The notes beneath the pieces were generated by a model. It made no database searches. It was not told the origin of the DNA and saw only the letters and a list, made by a program, of their open reading frames with translations. DNA of 64,000 bases from Gyromitra esculenta. Taxonomy: Eukaryota > Ascomycota > Pezizomycetes > Pezizales > Discinaceae. Below, piece after piece: positions 1 to 10,982 of this stretch. The stretch lies in contig JBCAML010000019.1 of assembly GCA_038503075.1 (NCBI GenBank), positions 992,001 through 1,056,000 of the forward strand, given 5' to 3'. The number at the start of each line of letters is the position of its first letter. The first letter of the stretch is position 1. Both the position numbers and the translations under genes were made by a program.

Positions 1-799
1 TTAGTTACGGGTATATGTCCTTGATAGCTCATCCACAAAACGTGAACCATGTATATCGCATGTGGGAACTCAAGTAAGTGAAGACCCATTGATTGGTTAT
101 TTTGTGATCGCCGTTGATAAAATCCTTGGTTCTGATATCGAATGGTTTGTCTTTGGTATATCAAGTTCAAGGATGGATAGAGGTGCCGAACTAGGGACTG
201 GGATGATAATTAGAGTATAAATATTTGGTAAGTCTGCCTTTTCTTTTTCTGGCCTAGAACGTCGGTTTGACGGAGAGACACCGGATATATGCATAACTGA
301 CGGATCGGAGAGATTGTTAATGAGGTAGGGGTAGAAATGATGGTCCAGGTATTGAAAACACTTGGAATTTTCGTGACTAGTGATATTATTCTAATCTCTC
401 TGTGCAGCATTTGGTCCAGCCTATCAAAGTCTTTCTCAGGGCGAACGGTCATCTGGAGAGGCGACTCAGTGTAGTCTCTGGCGATGTCTCAAAAGAAACG
501 TTGAGGCGCCCAAAGAGCCTAGGATCTCCTTTTATTCTGTCTTGAACATTTTCCTGTGCCCCTGCAATAACCTAGACCGCTTGGCTAATTAACACGTACT
601 GTACCGGATCAATAGTCACAGAAGTATTATCCGAAGGCTCAATCGCAATTCAATCGTCGATGCAATTGTATTGGTCCTAACTTCGGTTTATCCGGGCCAA
701 GCGGAGAAAAAAGAAGAGGCCAGGAACTTGCGTACATGCATGCCATGCCCTCTAGAACCCGTATCCTAAGAATGCGGCCAAGACTCACCGCCACCTAAT
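1..799. other. Non-coding stretch downstream of the lysyl-tRNA synthetase gene
   Basis: I see no gene here. Two short overlapping minus-strand open frames (about 97-294 and 210-452) partly continue each other in different frames, as a decayed gene might, but I recognise no family and no splice pattern joins them convincingly. Confidence 0.4.
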
Positions 800-2758
800 T
801 CAGCTTTCATCCTTCGTCTCCACCCTCTGCGCATGCGTGCCCCCCTGATTCACGGCCCCCCGCAGCCCGCCAAAGGTCAGTACTTCGCCGATCTTGTCGA
901 CACCCGCAAAGAGCATACACAGCCTATCGATGCCCAAACCCCATCCACCAGTCGGCGGAAGACCCCACTCCAAAGCCGCACAGTAAACCTCATCGACCCC
1001 TCTCCCGACATCGGGCGTGGAATTCTCTTCGTCTCTCCATCCAAGCTGCTTTAGAAATTTTATCCTCTGCTCAGTTGGCGAATTCTCCTCCTCATAAGCA
1101 TTTACGATTTCATTGCCGTTAACAAAGAGCTCGACCCTCTCCGTCACTCTACGGCTATCCCGGATAGAAGATTTCGCTAGCGGTGATAACGCTTCGGGGT
1201 GGTGTGTGATAAAGGTGGGTTCCATACAAAGCGGCTCTAGATAAGTTCCCGAGAGTTTGTCTAGGATTCTCGGCAGGGTCGGCGAAACAGGCGGAGAAAC
1301 ATTAAGCTCCTCAAGTAGGCCGAGAAGCTGCTGCGTGACATCTTCCTCTGGCTGATTATCAAGGTCTGGTAGTTTTTTCCCCATTGCCTGTTCTAGTGCG
1401 GGAATAAACTCTAGTCTCTTGAATGGCGCCTTGAAGTCGATCTCGAGCTGGGCTAGATCCTTAAATCTTTCCTCCTTTAATTCTTGCACCTTTCTTGCGA
1501 GGCTTGAAAATAATGTCTCCGTGAACTCAATTAGATCATCTAGCCCTGCATATGCTTGATAAAACTCGCAGGTTGTGAACTCCGGATTATGGGTGGCGTC
1601 AATACCCTCATTTCTGAACTGGGCACCAATCTCAAAAACCCTGTCAATACCCCCGATAACCAACCTTTTCAACCATAACTCCGGAGCAATCCTCAGAGCA
1701 AGCTTTTTACCGCGATATGCCGTCGCCTCCGTCAAGAAAGGTCTTGCGATTGCGCCACCGGTCTCCTCAGACATGATAGGTGTCTGCACTTCTAAAAAGC
1801 CGCGTTGAAGGAATTGCTCGCGTAAGTGCTGGACGATGTGTGACCGCAATCTTAAGATCTGTGTGGCCTTAGGATTGACCATAAGATCAATGTGGCGGTT
1901 TTGCTGGCGTTTTTCGGAATTTCGGATCTCCGGCGGTGGGACGTTAAGGCAGGGCGATAGGAGCTCCATATGAGTTGTCGCAAACAACGATAGTTCCCCA
2001 GCCGGGGTGCGGCCGGGATAACCGGTAACGCCTGCTTCGGAAAACCAAGCATCAGAACTTTCATCCTAAGAGGAATAATTTGGGATGAGGTGAATACTAA
2101 CTAACGATGTCGCCAGCCCTGGTCAACATCGCGAGGTTGTGGAACTCCTCTCGCGGTCCGCCAATCCTAGTCCAATTAAAGACGGCCTGCAGCTTGGCGC
2201 CATCCTGGACGAGATCGTAGAATATCAATTTTGATGACACGTCTCTATAATTCTTTATTCTGCCTTTAACCGATGAGAAAAACGGGACCAAAAAATTTGA
2301 AATTCAATTACGCAAAAATAAATTGGATTCTCATGTACAAATATTCCCATGCATCCCATCTTTTTATCTGTGGGTAGGCCACGACGATAATATATGATAC
2401 CGCTTGCACCTTCTGATTGGGTAGATATTGCAGAGGAGCAGTAATTGTACACACCTCTAAGAGTAACTAACTGTTTGTCATCTATAATCCCTGCCTCTAG
2501 GGCGGAAAAATTATTTTTAAACTCATCGAAAGTCTGTGCCAATCCATTGTTTTGAATTCGTGGATACATATCGATTTGCTTGTCCAGTAGCTGTTTTCGT
2601 CTGGCCTGTGGCTGTAGGTCTGGCCTGGCCGGGGCAAGGGGATTCGATTTCCTCTTCAACGAGTAATGCCTTAATGGTCGTGGTATGCTTACTACCACCC
2701 TTGATCTAGGTATTGGGTGTAAGAATGTCCGGACAAACCGGAGGTTTGTCAAAGACAT
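800..2758 (-). CDS. MSK1: Mitochondrial lysyl-tRNA synthetase (class II)
   Basis: Charges mitochondrial tRNA-Lys with lysine (lysine + ATP + tRNA). Exons on the minus strand are 2758-2455, 2263-2102 and 2031-800, giving about 565 aa. The first about 33 residues are rich in Arg/Ser and hydrophobics with no acidic residue, a typical mitochondrial presequence. An OB-fold anticodon-binding domain starts near residue 100 (LRGRIKNYRD, KLIFYDL, DGAKLQAVF). The class II catalytic core follows: motif 1 near 233 (GFLEVQTPIM), motif 2 near 294 (FRNEG...HNPEFT.CE) and motif 3 near 518 (GWGLGIDRL). Intron 1 (191 bp) ends in AAAG. Intron 2 uses the inner of two GTTAGT donors, which restores the family motif GDIVSVTG.P.R. 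The start is the ATG that opens the presequence. It is divergently paired with TIM10. The organelle assignment is inferred from the presequence and domain layout; the enzyme family is certain. Confidence 0.95.
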
Positions 2759-3289
2759 TTTATTGATTTTTCTTCTGCAGGCGGGAGATGCTCGCGTCAG
2801 AAACAGTTCGCCACGCAAGTCAATCAAATGAAGGGGAAAGAAGGGGTTTAAATTGAGATGCAAATCAGAGAGAAGATTATAGCTTGGTGAAGTCACACGC
2901 CAGCCTTGGAATGAATTCCAAACCAGCATCATTCGCAACGGTTCTTATAATTGTGCTCATCACGCGTTCAAGATGGGGAGCAAAACAGACGAGCCACCTA
3001 GGACCAGCGACAGAAAGAAGTAAATACCTTTTAATTGATCCAATTGTAGTGATGGCGATGCGTTAGTGTGAAGGATAGTTGTGTTTGCGGGTTGAGAACA
3101 ATAGTCATGAAGAAGAGGAGATGAAGTTAGGGATTTTAAATTGGTGTGGCTGGTGTGTGGGGTTAGCGAGCCACATTCCTTGGCAACAACGTCAATCCTT
3201 CAACTTCAAGAAAACAGTTTTGGGAAATACCCACCATCGACCAACTTCATCCCTACCGCTAAAAGAGATATAAAAGGGAACAGCTCAAA
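2759..3289. promoter_or_regulatory. Shared divergent promoter region, LysRS / TIM10
   Basis: These 531 bp separate the two start codons of divergently transcribed genes, both encoding mitochondrial proteins. No other gene is visible. A TA-rich stretch (AAAAGAGATATAAAAGGG, about 3260-3278) lies 12-30 bp upstream of the TIM10 ATG, so it is a candidate TATA-like or leader element only. I could not assign a specific factor-binding site. Confidence 0.5.
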
Positions 3290-3724
3290 ATGTCTTTTTT
3301 CGGAATTGGTCAGCCTCAACCCACCAGTGCGCAGAAGATTGCCGCCGCCAAGCAGGAGCTGGAGATGGTGACGGATATGTTCAACCGGTTTGTCCTACTT
3401 TGCCTCACAAGCAGACTCAGGGAAAATGCTGTGAAAGGGTGCTAACAAAGAATCAATGTGTAAACTAGCCTGACGCAATCCTGCTACAAGAAATGTATCC
3501 CACCCAGCTATCAGGAGGCCGAATTGAATAAGGGCGAATCTGTCTGTTTGGACCGGTGTGTATCGAAGTTTTTCGATGTAAATAACAAAGTACGCTCCTC
3601 TCCTCAACTTTGAAAAATATAGCACCTTCTAAGCAGCCGTGAAAAGGTTACCGAGAAAATGCAAAGCTTGCAGGGTCAAGCAATGAGTGGTCGGGCCGGT
3701 AGTGGAGGAGCGTTTGGAGGTTAA
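3290..3724 (+). CDS. TIM10: Mitochondrial intermembrane-space chaperone Tim10
   Basis: Small Tim chaperone that, with Tim9, escorts hydrophobic precursors across the mitochondrial intermembrane space to TIM22 and SAM. Exons 3290-3387, 3469-3589 and 3647-3724 encode 98 aa; family members are about 90-100 aa. The twin CX3C signature is present (CYKKC and CLDRC, 16 residues apart), and the N-terminus (MSFFG...QP, then [18 protein letters not shown]) matches the family. Intron 1 has a GTTTGT donor, a GCTAAC branch site and a CTAG acceptor. Intron 2 has a GTACGC donor. For its acceptor I chose GAAAAG at 3641-3646 because it gives FDVNNK-VTEKMQ with no insertion relative to the family. A nearer TATAG acceptor (exon from 3623) would keep the frame but insert eight residues. 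The Gly-rich tail is unremarkable. Confidence 0.95.
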
Positions 3725-6015
3725 GGAGGTGTGGATTCTTGTTGATCTATTTGGCCTATGTGCTCCTTCGAAGTTTTGGAGTGATGGTTCCAGTCATGAG
3801 ATGAGTATCTCGTAGTTACCATTCACGATATAACAGGAGGTGACATGAGTTGAAGAGAAAACATAGCTCTGTATATTGTACATTACCATCAACCCCATAA
3901 ACTTGCCGCCTAGCTTCGGCAATACAAGATTTATATCTTTGGATTGATGATGCGGATATATACGCCTTTTATCCGACGATCACCTCAGTCGTGAAATAAT
4001 TAGGAGAGGTATTGTACTAACCTTTCTCTTGGTATGGTTTAATAAAGCTTGATACGTTAATTGATAGGGCATGTGCTTAACTTCTTTTTCAATATGAACT
4101 GTCTGTCTAAGTATTCGCCGATATCTCCTCGTAAAAATGAGTGGGCTAAGTGCCATTTTTGGAAGGTCGCTTTAATTAATCTCGTGACTCTGATGCGCTA
4201 TGGTAACATTTGCGCTCTAGGGACGCTTATAACCCCGACAATTTTTATATATTTATTTGTTAACACTCGCGCCTGGGATAGCTGCTGGGCCAGTGGGGCT
4301 GCGACATGACTAGACCTTCGCGACCTACATCTGTTGGTTTTATGTGCCCGCGTTCATGTCAACAGTAGCATTAAAACTGGCCTTCTTCCTATTACTTTCT
4401 TAGCCCCTTGTCGAATTCACGTCTATTTGACCTTATAATCGTAACTTTAGTTTCCTGGAGAAGTCGTAAAACATGGAATTTCCTGCTTATTAGATTTAGA
4501 TTAGGTATACTAGTGCTTTATGACCATAAAATCATCTGGAGGTCCTATAAATATGATAGAAATAGGCTACATCTTCTCCCAGTAATGCTTAGCGACTCCT
4601 GTCGAAATTTTATTTTATTTTAGTACTATATGCTAGCTCATTAAGTATCACTCGGCTTATTCAACCGTAGCCTGCTTGTGAGCCTCATAACTGCCACTGT
4701 GACGTTAGCTGAGAGTCTCGATTCTGGGGTGAAAGATTGAGTAAGGTTACCTCTGGTGGTTTTTGGGAGCTAAGGACTCTCTACGTGACCAGGCGTCATG
4801 CACCGCGCGTGCTCTAGTCTCTATCCCCTATGTAATAAATCCCACGAGAAATTCATCCTCTTATTAGGAGACAGGAGTGTTTCAACAGGTGTATAATTTC
4901 TCCTACATGTGCCCTGGGAGGATGGTTACAGACGCTATGTTTGATGTTTGAATCCTACTCCTAAGGGTTATCCACTCTTTTCCTCGCTAACTTCTTACAG
5001 TGCTCTCTAACAGCTCATGAGCCTTCCAGTAACGGGTAGCAGTGGTAAAGTAGGCCCCAATCAGCAAAATTAGATATCCCCCGGTCACACTCGCGAATGG
5101 CTGCCAAATTTCGTTTACGAGGCTCTGGTAGAAAGTGACCGAACGGGCATGGGTTTGTAGCAAAACAAGCGAGTGTGGTTCTTAGCTCACTAGTATGTAC
5201 GAATTATCAGACCCCTTTCGCAGCCAGGTGTTACTTTGCTATCCGAACTAAAAAGGAGTGCAGAGAAACTATGTCACATAGTGAGAGCTAGATTGGGAAA
5301 AATCTTTGAGGAAACAAGCGAAAAAAACTACCCTTTTCACCCTTGCCGACAGGAATCTCTAATACGGAAACATGGTTAAATCCAAATGTGGTCGAGTGAC
5401 TTTGCTACAGAGGTAGAGTGACTGTGCTACTTGTGGCCCTGTGCATGCGTGTCTGGCGCAATCGCAACTGCTTATTATTATTGACCGTTCCTATGTTATC
5501 TTATACTACATACAGGCACCGTTCAGTTACTTATTGTTAGAACCTTGTATAATACGTAGCTTGAGCATGGTGTCGTAGCATAGGAAGTCACCCTGATTTC
5601 CGGTTTATATGTCCAGGAACGAGTAAAGTATACACGAACCCCGCTTTGATAGCTGTGAAAGCCATTGCGATTGGGCTGTGGTGATTTGGGCAACTGTCAA
5701 TTACTACTACCGATGGCCAATCGACGCTGTCAGATAGCTGGACCCGCAGTCCAGTGATTGGTGCACTGATTGAGGCTCTACTATACTCACGTATGCGGTC
5801 AAACTAAGGACAAAATTTACAATTATTAGGGGTACAGTTTTCTCCATCAACGATCGGAGTATGGATGTTATTTAAGACTCGTACTGATTCGACAGTTTTG
5901 GCGAGTGGAATGAGTATTTGGGAGATGCTGCTATTCTCTGTATACAGGTCGCATTAACTGTCTCACAGCTGGGTTAGAATTACACTCATATAAGCCTCAC
6001 AAGAAATACTGAGAT
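3725..6015. other. Gene-poor stretch upstream of the hAT element
   Basis: About 2.3 kb without a supportable gene. The longest open frames (near 4061-4309 and 4408-4623) are compositionally odd and match no family I know. It may be old, mutated repeat DNA, but I see no terminal repeats or recognisable transposase segment. Confidence 0.4.
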
Positions 6016-6717
6016 GCAGTGCGGTCCACGAGGCATGGCTGCTCGAGGCCTCGCTTCGAGCCAGCACGAGGTTGGGAGCTCACGAGCACGAGGTGCCTCG
6101 AGGCATGTGTGGCTGCTCGCCTCGAGCCGCTCGAGCATTTAAGTTAAATGATAAGTTGATTGTTGTTTGGACGAGCCTGTATGTTCCAGGACCGTTACTA
6201 GGCATGATTGGTGGAAAGAAAATAGCTATAGATTTCCTAGGTTAGCTAGAATGGCCTAAGATTATATGTCAGTCCCGGCTACTAGTGTTCCTTCAGAGCA
6301 GCTATTCTCTCGAGCTAGTGATATTATAAAAAAAAGAGGAATCGGCTATTGGATTCTTCTAGTAATGCACTGTTACTAGTAAAAGGTTGGTTGGGTTGGC
6401 CAGAGGTAGAAGAGTGGGAGATTGAAACTGAGAGAAGCAAGAAATTTGAAGAATTTGAACCTCGGGTTCTAAAAGTTAGTGGTTTGGTGGATGTTTCTAG
6501 CGAAACAGTGTGACTTTATAATATCCTAGCTAGTGGCTCTTTTCTTTATTATTTTATATAAATTTTTTTAGTATATATCTCAAGTTTATCGAGCCACCTC
6601 GAGCCGACTCGAGGCAGCCCCCCATGTGCTCGAGCTGCTCGAGGCAGGCCCTCAAATGTACGAGCGGCCTTGAGGCATACCCATCCGCTCGCCTCGAGGC
6701 GCCTCGTGGACCACACT
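6016..6717 (+). mobile_element. hAT-family transposon deletion derivative, copy 1
   Basis: A 0.7-kb element with terminal inverted repeats AGTGCGGTCCACGAGGC (left) and AGTGTGGTCCACGAGGC (right, reverse complement). It is flanked by an 8-bp duplication with one mismatch, ACTGAGAT (6008-6015) and ACTGGGAT (6718-6725), the size typical of hAT elements. Both ends carry dense subterminal copies of GCCTCGAG/CTCGAGC-type motifs. Internally (about 6208-6500) it keeps only the C-terminal hAT dimerisation segment: DWWKENSYRFPRLARMA, then YMSVPATSVPSEQLFSRAS, then NRLLDSSSNALLLVKGWLG. That segment carries an in-frame TAA and a one-base shift in a run of eight A at 6325-6335, so it cannot encode an active transposase. 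The N-terminal zinc finger and catalytic core are missing. It could still move only if an autonomous relative supplies the enzyme. Confidence 0.88.
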
Positions 6718-6987
6718 ACTGGGATGAAATCCTACCTTATGTTTCGACGATAGCTTTATTCTTCAGAGATTTTAGTTACTGATAATTAGCACTTTAGTAA
6801 TAGAAAGAATCTATTACAAGATATTACTGCGGTCAAAAATCACTAGATATATCACAACATCACTTTTAAATGTGAAATTAAGATTCCCAACGTGGAGTTT
6901 TGCTAACTAGGGTTAATGTGTTTTCTTTTCCACTGGGAGATAGTTTCCGGGTGAATTAACCAGCAACACACCATAAATTCACCGGAA

Positions 6988-8089
6988 ACCTCGTCAATCT
7001 CGGCCTTTATTCTCATGGGCAAGACTGGTTCCGATAAAAGTACTTTCATCAAAATGCTTGATGGAAATGATCTCCTTGGACATGAGCCAGTCATTGCTGG
7101 TGGGTTCTATTCAGGTAATGCTTATAGCTTTATTTGTTTCTACACTGATTCTTGGAACCTGGAGTGTTTACTAAAATGCTTCTTGTAATTACCCAAACGT
7201 CCATTGTCTATATGGCGGTTGTCGACGGGAAGAAGGTCCTGTTATCGAATGCTCCCGAATCCGATGACTCGGTAAAGGAAAATCTTGACGTTTTCAATGA
7301 TATCCTATCTCAGCTTTATCCCTTTGTACTCCGACAAGACGAGATCAAGATGCAAGGGATCGTCCTCCTCCACAAAATCAGCGAGATGTAGCTCGGCGGA
7401 GCCAGAAGAAAGCTTTGGGAACACTCAAAGTCCTTATCGGAGACGAACACCTTGGAAATGTTATTGTTATGACTACCATGTGGAATCATGCAGGATCAGC
7501 GAAGTTTGTGAATGAAGTGCAGTGAGAACAAGATCTATTGGGCGATCAATGGGGCGGAATCTATAGGATAATGAGACTTTCGCCCTACGACAATTATGTA
7601 GCTACCCAAGTAATCGACAACCTCTCGACTAGGCCTCCAACTCTCTTGCTTACATAACAAGAGATACTTTATCCTCCGCATATCCCTTAGAATGCGACGG
7701 TCGGAAGACTGGTTATGCCTAAAGGCTGTTTGGAATTGGAACAACTCTGAAGAGAGTATATGATGCAACAGAAAAAATTTAAGGAGGGAGCTCGGAGATG
7801 AGATGATCTGCATAAACAGCAAATAAAACATATCGTTGAGAAATTCAAGGTGGAGGCGGAGCGGCAGTGAACAGCGGCGGAGGAGCGTACTCAGGAACAA
7901 GAGAAAGCTTGGAATGCAAAGCAAGAAGGATCGAAAAGGATCTAGGAAGAGCTGCAGGCCAAGTTTGAGAAAGAGCGTTGAGTTCGGGGAGATCGATATC
8001 GGAAGGAGAATGAGAGACTGCAAAAGGATCTTGATGATCCTCTGGAAGCGATGGGTCGTTGGCAGGACCTCTATGAACCAAGTGTGTAG
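6988..8089 (+). pseudogene. Decayed fungal P-loop GTPase gene with C-terminal coiled coil
   Basis: Reads as a degraded member of a fungal P-loop GTPase family. In order: SISAFILMGKTGS..KSTFIKML (7000-7054, Walker A), HEPVIAGGFYSG, VVDGKKVLL with a DTPG-like switch changed to NAPES (about 7219-7262), then NLDVFNDILSQLYPF and KMQGIVLLHKISEM. A frame change near 7391-7410 leads to ALGTLKVLIGDEHLGNVIVM and TTMWNHAGSAKFVNEVQ, and the reading continues through QWGGIYRIMRLSP into a charged Glu/Lys/Gln-rich coiled coil ending at TAG 8087-8089. Damage includes the Walker A change GKTGSGKST to GKTGSDKST, in-frame stops (about 7391, 7523, 7656, 7869) and several frame changes. Family identity is inferred from the P-loop and the fungal-type flanking motifs; no intact product is possible. 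Confidence 0.75.
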
Positions 8090-10057
8090 ATAAGATAATT
8101 GATGCAGTCCTAGCCCTGTTTGGCGGGGTTTTATTGCCCGAGAAATTATGGTAAGGTTAGTGATATAATTTCTGGATAGGGGCGCACCTTTTTATTTCTT
8201 TTCCGGCCATTGTGGAAGAAATTATGGCTAGGCAGTTGCAGTAGTTTAGTTTTTTTTGATTCTGACTCTTCTTGATTCTACTAACTGGTACTAGTAAACA
8301 ATTATTTTTGCAACTAGTTTGGGCTAGGGGATCGCTTCTAGCTGCATTCTCTTTGGTCGGGATCGTGAGGAAAACGAACTGTTGAGTTTCTGTTTTCCGT
8401 ATGTAGGTAGAGAAAGCGCTAGGATTAAAATAAGAATTCGATTAACAAAAGATAAAGTTTTCCTTACACCAAGAGCTCCGTATCGCGACCAACGTACTAA
8501 GTAGAGACAGTAGAGCACTTAGACCGCTTATCGACTAGACTATTATATTGTGTTTCATCTCTCTTACGTGAAGGGTTTTTTGATAGGGGGATGTACGTAC
8601 CAGGAAGCATACATGTACATATTCCCCGGATAGAGTGAAGGGGGACGCACGTTGAAATACTAAAAACTACGTTGTTAGGTTTAGTTGCGAACTTTCTCTG
8701 ACTTGAATTACCTATTATCATGTGTACCAGCCATTAACACGACCGCCATGAATACAACCATAACCACCATCTAGATATTTGTTGTGTTGTGTCTTTCGTG
8801 ATATATTGCTGGTTAAATTCTGAGGATAAGTCAACCTAGGTGTCTTGATAACTAGTTAGATATCACATGGATTCAATCTCTACATGTATCTGAGAGATTA
8901 TATGTGATGCTAAACGGGTCCCTATTTAGCTTTAGTTTATTATTCGGGGGGTTGTTGATAAAGTCGACCATTCCCGTATCTTTTGCAGCAATGACGAAAT
9001 ATAGGGATGAGTGATAATATATGAAGTCACGTATTAAGGAGGAGAATTCCTAGGCGAATAGGGGATATGAGCTATCGAATGGAGGAGTGAGTGACCCGAG
9101 TCGTTTAGGTTGCTTGTTGGCATGTGATTGTGTGCTGGTTGTTGCTGTTCCATTCCGTTTGTTTCCTTGGGGTACAAGTTTTACAAAAAACACGTAGGGG
9201 TATAACGCGTGAAAGAATAGCCTACTGGAAAGTACGAGCAAAGATTTCGTCGTACACGCGGCCAAGTTGAAATAGTGCTTGGCGTAAAGCGCTCGAGTTT
9301 TTTTGGTCGGGTCAGATGTTCGAATCTCACTGGGTGTTTTATTACATTGTTTTTAGGAGTGATACGTACATGTAGCTTGCATCTTTCTTTGCACACTGGG
9401 AGGCTTTGAGGATTCTGCCTAACTGAGGTATGATTTCGAGCTCAGCGTTTCCGGAAGTATACTATAATATTTCTAGACTCCTCAGCTCGGGGTAGCTCAC
9501 TCTGTCAGGAAATTTGCCCGCCATAATTTATTATGAGTATATATGTGAGATTACATATTATATCGATTCACCATTAATTCATAGACCCCCCCATCATCAG
9601 TTATGTTTGTGAGTAGCGTTATATCAAAACACCGTTTTTCTAACATGTACACTCCAGAGAGCAAGCTAATATGTTACCCTTTAGAGTGGTGTGAAAAACT
9701 TCCCATATTTTCCCGTTTGACGGTACGTACCTCTAACCTAGCTCTTATAAAATCCAAGTGTGTAATATTGAAGGGTAGGCTACTTCGCTCATGGACAATG
9801 TCATTGGACTATGTGTGACGGGATAATTACCCTCTTCTAATATGGATCCAAATTCTCGATATATATTTTTTCCACAAATCGGATCGGTAGAGCGATCTAG
9901 TTAATATAAGCTGCACTTTAATGACCAACTATGCCATCATCAAACGACCGAAATTTCACTATGTTCCTGAAGTCGTCTCAGATCGAATGCATTCCACCGA
10001 AGACGCTCCACAATTATAGGCATACCCAACGTACCCAACGTACTCAACATAACTACT
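8090..10057. other. Intergenic stretch, no gene seen
   Basis: AT-rich DNA with short open frames only. A TTCGAATCTC match near 9319 resembles a tRNA B box, but the upstream 70 bases do not fold as a tRNA. Nothing else is supportable. Confidence 0.4.
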
Positions 10058-10681
10058 ATGAGCGCCAAAATTCAAACCGAAAGGTTTAACGACCTCTATG
10101 CCCGTGTTACATCTTTCCGCCCTCCTCTCTTACACCCTCCAAAAACCAAAGACGCATCCCTGACCGACCAGATCGCTTCCTTGTACCTCCACCCTGCCCT
10201 CGAAGCGGGCCTTCATATTCTTAACTATGACCTCCCATCTGCACACTTCCTCGTCCGCAAAATGCAATCTCTTCCGGCACAGGAGGGGATGTTCCTACAC
10301 GGTGTACTCCACCGTATCGAGGGCGACTATCCCAATGCACGCGCATGGTACAGCGATGTGAGTGATACAGATATTATGGAGAAGGTGTGGGGGAATAAGG
10401 GAGAAGGAGTAGAGGGTGGGAGTGCGTGGAGGTTTATAAACGATGTGCAGAAGCTAGATGAGAGAATCAAGAAGAAAGAGAGAGGCATAGAGTTGGAATG
10501 TGAGCAGCAGAGGTTAGAAGAGGTGAGTCGAAAGGAGATTATGAAAGTTATGGAGTACTGCTGGGAGAAGATTGGACTGGGGGAGTGGAAGGATGCGAGG
10601 AGCGCGTATGTGGAGAGTAGTGAGAAGATCAAGAAAGCAGGGAGAGACCAGACTACTGGAACTGCGCAGAGGAGATTTTAG
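10058..10681 (+). CDS. Conserved fungal protein of unknown function (207 aa)
   Basis: A single-exon open frame starting MSAKIQTERF and ending with TAG at 10679-10681. It has the feel of a conserved filamentous-fungal family: a central helical block (LHPALEAGLHILNYDLPSAH, HFLVRKMQ, EGMFLHGVLHRIEGDYPNAR, AWYSDV) resembles a degenerate TPR-like helical pair. A basic, charged helical C-terminal half (ERIKKKERGIELECEQQRLE...) follows. There is no signal peptide, membrane segment or catalytic motif I can name. Codon use and the ATG context look like a real gene. It sits 301 bp upstream of SEC20 on the same strand; no functional link is implied. I do not know its function. Confidence 0.8.
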   Translation: MSAKIQTERFNDLYARVTSFRPPLLHPPKTKDASLTDQIASLYLHPALEAGLHILNYDLPSAHFLVRKMQSLPAQEGMFLHGVLHRIEGDYPNARAWYSDVSDTDIMEKVWGNKGEGVEGGSAWRFINDVQKLDERIKKKERGIELECEQQRLEEVSRKEIMKVMEYCWEKIGLGEWKDARSAYVESSEKIKKAGRDQTTGTAQRRF

Positions 10682-10982
10682 GGAGTGGGATTTATCACTA
10701 GAGACTAGAATATGGAATGCTGTGGTGGCATTTAATGCTTATTGGACTTTCTCGCATTCACAGTGATTGATTGGAGCAGCAACACTGATTCGCACTCGCC
10801 ATGGCGTGCAGCCGACGTCACTGACCCAACGTCACGCTCCTTGGCGAGTCGCGACGCACATGCCATGTGCAAACAACTCTATCGCAACGTCTCTCCAAAC
10901 ACCTTCTCTTCCTTCGTTATACCTTCCCCCCAGCTATCTCCTTCATACCTACTATCACCATATAAATACACCCTTATACACA

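Noticed and set aside
3623..3646. Alternative TIM10 acceptor TATAG adding eight residues
   Set aside because: In frame, but the insertion between FDVNNK and VTEKMQ is absent from the family.
9290..9345. tRNA-like B box (TTCGAATCTC)
   Set aside because: No matching A box, no acceptor or anticodon stem pairing in the preceding 70 bases.
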